The translations under genes and the position numbers were made by a program. Positions 15,747 through 19,321 of a stretch of 19,321 nucleotides of DNA are shown one piece after another (position 1 is the first letter of the stretch; each line of letters begins with the position of its first letter). The DNA comes from JACCXG01 sp963785755 (lineage in GTDB: Bacteria > Acidobacteriota > Vicinamibacteria > Vicinamibacterales > 2-12-FULL-66-21): NCBI GenBank assembly GCA_963785755.1, contig CAWAXG010000046.1, positions 1 to 19,321 of the forward strand, written 5' to 3'. Below the pieces are notes generated by a model. That model did no database searches. It was not told the origin of the DNA and saw only the letters and a list, made by a program, of their open reading frames with translations.

Positions 15747-17250
15747 GAGCGTGACCGAGTAATCGGCAAAAGTGATTGCGAACGGTCCGGAATCGTACTA
15801 CGCTCGCGGCGATGGCGAAAACGTATCGACCGTATGTGCCCGAGCAGGATCTGCTGTTGCCGCCGAGCCTGCGCGACTGGTTGCCCGAGGGGCACCTGGC
15901 GTTCTTCGTCAGCGACCTGATCGACCAGTTGGATCTGTCGGCGATCACGACCGTGTACGAGCAGGACGAGCGCGGCTATCCGCCGTACCACCCGGTGATG
16001 ATGACGAAGGTGCTCGTCTACGCGTACTGTGTCGGCGTGTTCGCGTCCCGCAGGATTCACCGCCGGTTGGTCGAGGACGTGGCGTTCCGGGTGCTGGCCG
16101 CGGGCAACGTGCCGGACCACCGCACGATCGGGGATTTTCGGAAGCGGCATCTGACGGCGTTGCAGGGCTTCTTCGAACAGGTGCTGCGGCTGGCGCGCGA
16201 GCTGGGGGCGCCGCGGGTGGGTCGCGTGGCCCTCGACGGCACGAAGATCAAGGCGAACGCCTCGAAGCACAAGGCGATGAGTTACGGACGGATGCCAGAG
16301 AAACAACGGCAGCTGCGCGACGAGGTCCGGCAGTTGCTCGCGCAGGCCGACGCGGCCGATGCGGCCGATGACGCGGCGTACGGGCCGGATCAGCAGGGCG
16401 ATGAATTGCCGGCGGAATTGCAACGGCGCGAGAGTCGCCTGGCGCGGATCCGCGAGGCCAAGCGGGCGCTGGAGGCCCGCGCGAAGGCCGAGGCCGCCGC
16501 CGCGGGCGAGTCGCCGGACACCGCGAAACCGGAGTCGAAGTCGCAGTACAACTTCACGGATCCGGAGTCGCGGATCATGAAGAGCCCCGACGGATTCGTC
16601 CAGGGCTACAACGCGCAGGTCGCGGTCGACGCCCTGCAACTGATCGTGGGCCAGGCCGTGACGCAGGAGACCAACGACAAGCATCAGCTCGTGCCGATGA
16701 TCGCCACCATCGTCCAGCAGTCGGGCGACACGCCCGACGCAGCTGCTCGCGGACGCCGGCTACTGCTCGGACGAGAATCTGGCCGCGATCGCCGACACCG
16801 GGATCGACGCCTACATCTCGACGCGCAAACAGCGACATGGCGAACGCCCGGGCCCCTGTCCGCGCGGCCCGCTGCCGCCGACCGCCACGCGCGTCGACCG
16901 GATGGCGCGCAAGCTGCTCACGAAGGCGGGCGCGGCCGTCTACGCCCGGCGCAAAGCGATGGTCGAACCGGTGATCGGGCAGATCAAGCAGGCGCGCGGC
17001 TTCCGGACCTTTCTGCTGCGGGGCCTGACGAAGGTGCAAGCGGAATGGTCGCTGGTGTGCACGACGCACAACATCTTGAAGCTGTATCGCCTCTGCGGAT
17101 AGTCGGATGGCGGACGCGGGTCGTGGGCGCGCAGGCTTGCCAGCATGGCCGCACACGGGCCATCGCATCCCGCACCGGAATGCTCAGCCGGCTGCACGAG
17201 CCATGTGTCCGAGGAATGATGACCATCACGACGATTACTCGGGCGCGCTC
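15747..17250 (+). mobile_element. IS1182-family-like insertion sequence
   Basis: A 1504-bp element. The left end GAGCGTGACCGAGTAATCG (15747-15765) and right end CGATTACTCGGGCGCGCTC (17232-17250) are 19-bp terminal inverted repeats with two mismatches. CTAG flanks both sides (15743-15746, 17251-17254) and looks like a 4-bp target duplication; because CTAG is itself palindromic it could be counted as part of the inverted repeat. It carries one transposase gene. The target was the intergenic region between the PfpI-like gene and the third kinase, just after a hairpin. Confidence 0.85.
15812..17102 (+). pseudogene. IS1182-family-like DDE transposase with a 2-bp deletion
   Basis: About 430 residues across two frames. 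It starts MAKTYRPYVPEQDLLLPPSL with the N-terminal helical domain, then PDHRTIGDFRKRHL and VALDGTKIKANAS (Asp142, first catalytic Asp), then NFTDPESRIMKSPDGFVQGY. Near 16738 the frame breaks; loss of one GC from a GCGC run explains it, and the sequence resumes as QLLADAGYCSDENLAAI (second Asp), then RRKAMVEPVIGQIKQARGF (catalytic Glu) and NILKLYRLCG. The order D-D-E with the ESRIMK and EPVIGQIK motifs fits the IS1182 group. It is unlikely to be active as read unless the break is a sequencing error. ATG at 15812 is chosen because family sequence begins there. Confidence 0.85.
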
Positions 17251-17255
17251 CTAGG

Positions 17256-17435
17256 TCGCATTCTCTGATAACGCCGCGCTGACGCGCGGACGGCCTTGAC
17301 CGAGAACCTGACTCAAATACTGGATCAGTCGACAAGGCCTCTAGCGGAGGATGACTCAGCACCACTGATCCACTCTGGCCTGGTTTGACATGCCACTCCC
17401 CGAAAGGACAATCGGCAACCGCGAGCGCCCACTAC
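17256..17435. other. Short gap between the insertion sequence and the third kinase
   Basis: No gene or RNA is recognisable. The gap should hold the kinase promoter, but no convincing -10/-35 pair is seen. Confidence 0.4.
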
Positions 17436-19321
17436 ATGCTGCCGGGAACAAAGCTCGGCCCGTACAAATCATCGAGGCACTTGGCCAGGGGGGAATGGGC
17501 GAGGTGTATCGCGCGCGCGATACCCGGTTGCAGCGTCAGGTCGCCATCAAGACGGTCACGTCCGCCGCGTTGACCGACCCGCAGTCCCGTGAGCGGTTCG
17601 ATCGCGAGGCCCGCGCGGTTGCGGCACTGTCGCATCCGAACATCCTGGCCATCCACGACGTCGGCAGCCATGATGGCGCCCCTACATCGCGGTCGAACTG
17701 CTCGAGGGCGAGACACTGCGGTCGCGCATCGGCACGTCGCCGCTGCCGCTGTCGACCACGCTCGAATACGCCGTGCAGATCGGCCGCGGCCTCGCCGCCG
17801 CACACGATCGGGGCATCGTCCATCGCGATCTCAAGCCCGAGAACATCTTCGTCACGCGCGACGGCCAGATAAAGCTGCTCGATTTCGGACTGGCCACCGA
17901 ACCGGTACACGAGTCGGCAGACGATCCCACACGCCTCGAAACCGAGCGTGGCATGCTGCTCGGGACCGTCGGCTACATGTCGCCGGAACAGGCGGGCGGC
18001 AAGCCCGCCGACGCGCGTTCCGACATCTTTTCCATGGGCTGCGTGCTGTTCGAGATGTTGTCCGGCCGGCGCGCGTTCATGGGCGACAGCCGGATCGAGA
18101 CGCTGCACGCGATTCTCAAGGAGCATCCACCCGACGTCGCCAGCCTGCGCCGCGATGTGCCGACGGCGCTCGACCGCGTGGTCCGGCGATGTCTCGAGAA
18201 AGCGCCGGACAGCCGGTTTCAGAGCGCGCGCGACCTCGTTTTCGCGCTCGAGACGCTGTCGGGCTCCGGCAGTCGGGCGTTCACTGAGCCATCAGCGGCG
18301 CCCTCGCGACGCTCCGTCCCGTGGACGGCCGTCGCAATACTGCGCTCGTTGCGCTCGCGGGCGCCGCCGTTGTCCGGTGGACGATGATTCGCAGCCGCCC
18401 GGCGCAGCCGTCCGGAGCGCCAGCGGCGCCGGCAGGCGACCCGTCGCCTGCTCGCTGTGCTGCCGTTCGAAAACATCTCCAAAGGCGGTGAGGGGTATTT
18501 CGCGGCCGGGATGACCGAGGAGGTCACCAGCCAGCTCTCGAAACTGAGCGGGCTGTGCGTCGTCGCGCAGGCGGCGGTGGCGCAGTTCAAGGATCCGCGG
18601 CGCCAGCTCGCGGCGATGGCGAAGGAGCTTGGCATCGGCAGCGTCGTGACCGGCACCGTCAGGGAAGACGGCACCCGCGTGCATGTGAACGTCGAGCTGA
18701 TCGACGCGACTTCGGGACAACTGATCTGGTCCGAACAATACGATCGCGAGGGTGTCGACGTCTTCGCGGCGCAGAGCGACATCGCGCTCCGGGTTGGCGA
18801 TGCCCTGAACGCGAGCGTCACGCTCGAGGAACAGGCACGCGTCGGCAAGCGCCCTACCTCATCGGTCACTGCATACAAGCTCTACATTCGCGCGCTTAAC
18901 GCCAGGGGGAAAACCAGAAGAGCATCGGGCGATGCAGATCGAGCTGCTGCGCAAGGCTGTCGCCCTGGACCCCCGGTTCGCGCTGGCCTATGCGGAACTC
19001 GGCAACGCGCACTACTTCCAGGGCGCCTACGGGGATCTGTCCGCGCTCGCCCGAGGTGTCGATGCGGCGAACAAGGCGATTGAGATCGACCCGCAGCTCG
19101 CCAGGGCAACCGCATGCTGGGATTGAACCTGAACCAGCTCGGACGGCAGCGCGAGGCACTCGCGGCCAACCGCAGGGCGGCGGAACTTGGTCCGAGCGAT
19201 TCAGGCGTGATGAACGATCTGAGTCACGGCCTGAGGATGGCGGGACGGCGCTAGACGAGGCGCTGAGGGCTGCCGGCGTGGGCTGAACTGAGGAGCCCCG
19301 CAGCGAGCTACCACGTGGGCG
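17436..19321 (+). pseudogene. Ser/Thr kinase with TolB-N-like and TPR regions, many frameshifts, cut by window end
   Basis: The reconstructed protein starts MLPGTKLGPYK then IIEALGQGGMGEVYRARDTR (glycine loop), Lys39 in VAIKT, HRDLKPENIF, DFGLA and SPEQ, so the kinase core is complete in sequence. A helix follows (TALVALAGAAVVRW), then a TolB-N/FlgO-like domain (LPFENISKGGEGYFAAGMTE, ELGIGSVVTGTVREDGTRVH, SGQLIWSEQYDRE) and TPR-like helices (LLRKAVALDPRFALAYAELG, AIEIDPQLA, LGRQREALAANRRAAELGP). The frame changes near 17468 (A-run), 17684 (C-run), 18340, 18445, 18905-18913 (G/A runs), 19107, 19250 and probably 19290. Residue order is preserved across each break. This sensor differs from the PD40 type of the other two kinases; TolB-N plus TPR usually supports protein-protein contact. 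It continues past the window. Confidence 0.8.

Noticed and set aside
15743..16684. 313-residue minus-strand ORF in the insertion sequence
   Set aside because: It is antisense to the transposase, and its Arg/Leu-rich translation is a codon-bias shadow.
6512..17302. Shared 13-mer ACGGCCTTGACCG at 6512-6524 and 17290-17302
   Set aside because: One or more 13-base matches are expected by chance in 19 kb, and the flanks align only loosely.

Overview
This is a high-GC bacterial window. Three eukaryote-like Ser/Thr kinases fused to PD40 (TolB-type propeller) or TolB-N/TPR sensor regions, DUF433/DUF5615 and CHP02574 addiction modules, promoters very close to start codons and an IS1182-type element together suggest Acidobacteriota, probably class Vicinamibacteria. 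That assignment is inference from gene style; no marker gene is present.

Layout. 1-366 holds nothing recognisable. 367-1201 is an addiction-module patch: a twice-frameshifted CHP02574-type antitoxin, then an intact overlapping DUF433/DUF5615 pair. 1313-1488 has a tRNA T-arm/CCA-like stretch running into a repeat that recurs near 8.1 kb. 1569-6423 (minus strand) is a PD40 paralogue lacking its kinase half, a nearly intact membrane Ser/Thr kinase with a PD40 propeller, and two gene stubs joined end to end (SnoaL-like 3' part, sorbosone-dehydrogenase-like 5' part). 6570-7804 is scrambled: two complementary halves of a TIR domain in opposite orientations, a secreted-protein N-terminus and an M48-like metalloprotease lacking its own start. 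8253-12625 is well preserved: an APC-type permease and a complete 890-residue PD40 kinase. 12919-14073 (minus) is a serine beta-lactamase-like lipoprotein, divergent from the 3' stub of an Ig-like (He_PIG) protein. 14493-15622 is a DJ-1/PfpI-like gene with one frameshift. 15747-17250 is an IS1182-like element with inverted repeats and an apparent CTAG target duplication. 17436 to the end is a third kinase with TolB-N and TPR regions, broken by many frameshifts and cut by the window edge.

Themes. The kinases share an architecture (cytoplasmic kinase, one membrane helix, extracytoplasmic repeat domain) that suggests sensing outside the membrane and phosphorylation inside; their ligands and targets cannot be read from the sequence. 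Short intergenic repeats containing GTACCGGTAC lie, in the same orientation, behind several plus-strand genes. Frameshifts and truncation junctions are dense in parts of the window and absent from others, so real decay and sequencing or assembly error both need to be considered. The most unusual signals are the dispersed post-gene repeat with its tRNA-like relative and the split, inverted TIR gene beside the M48 fragment.
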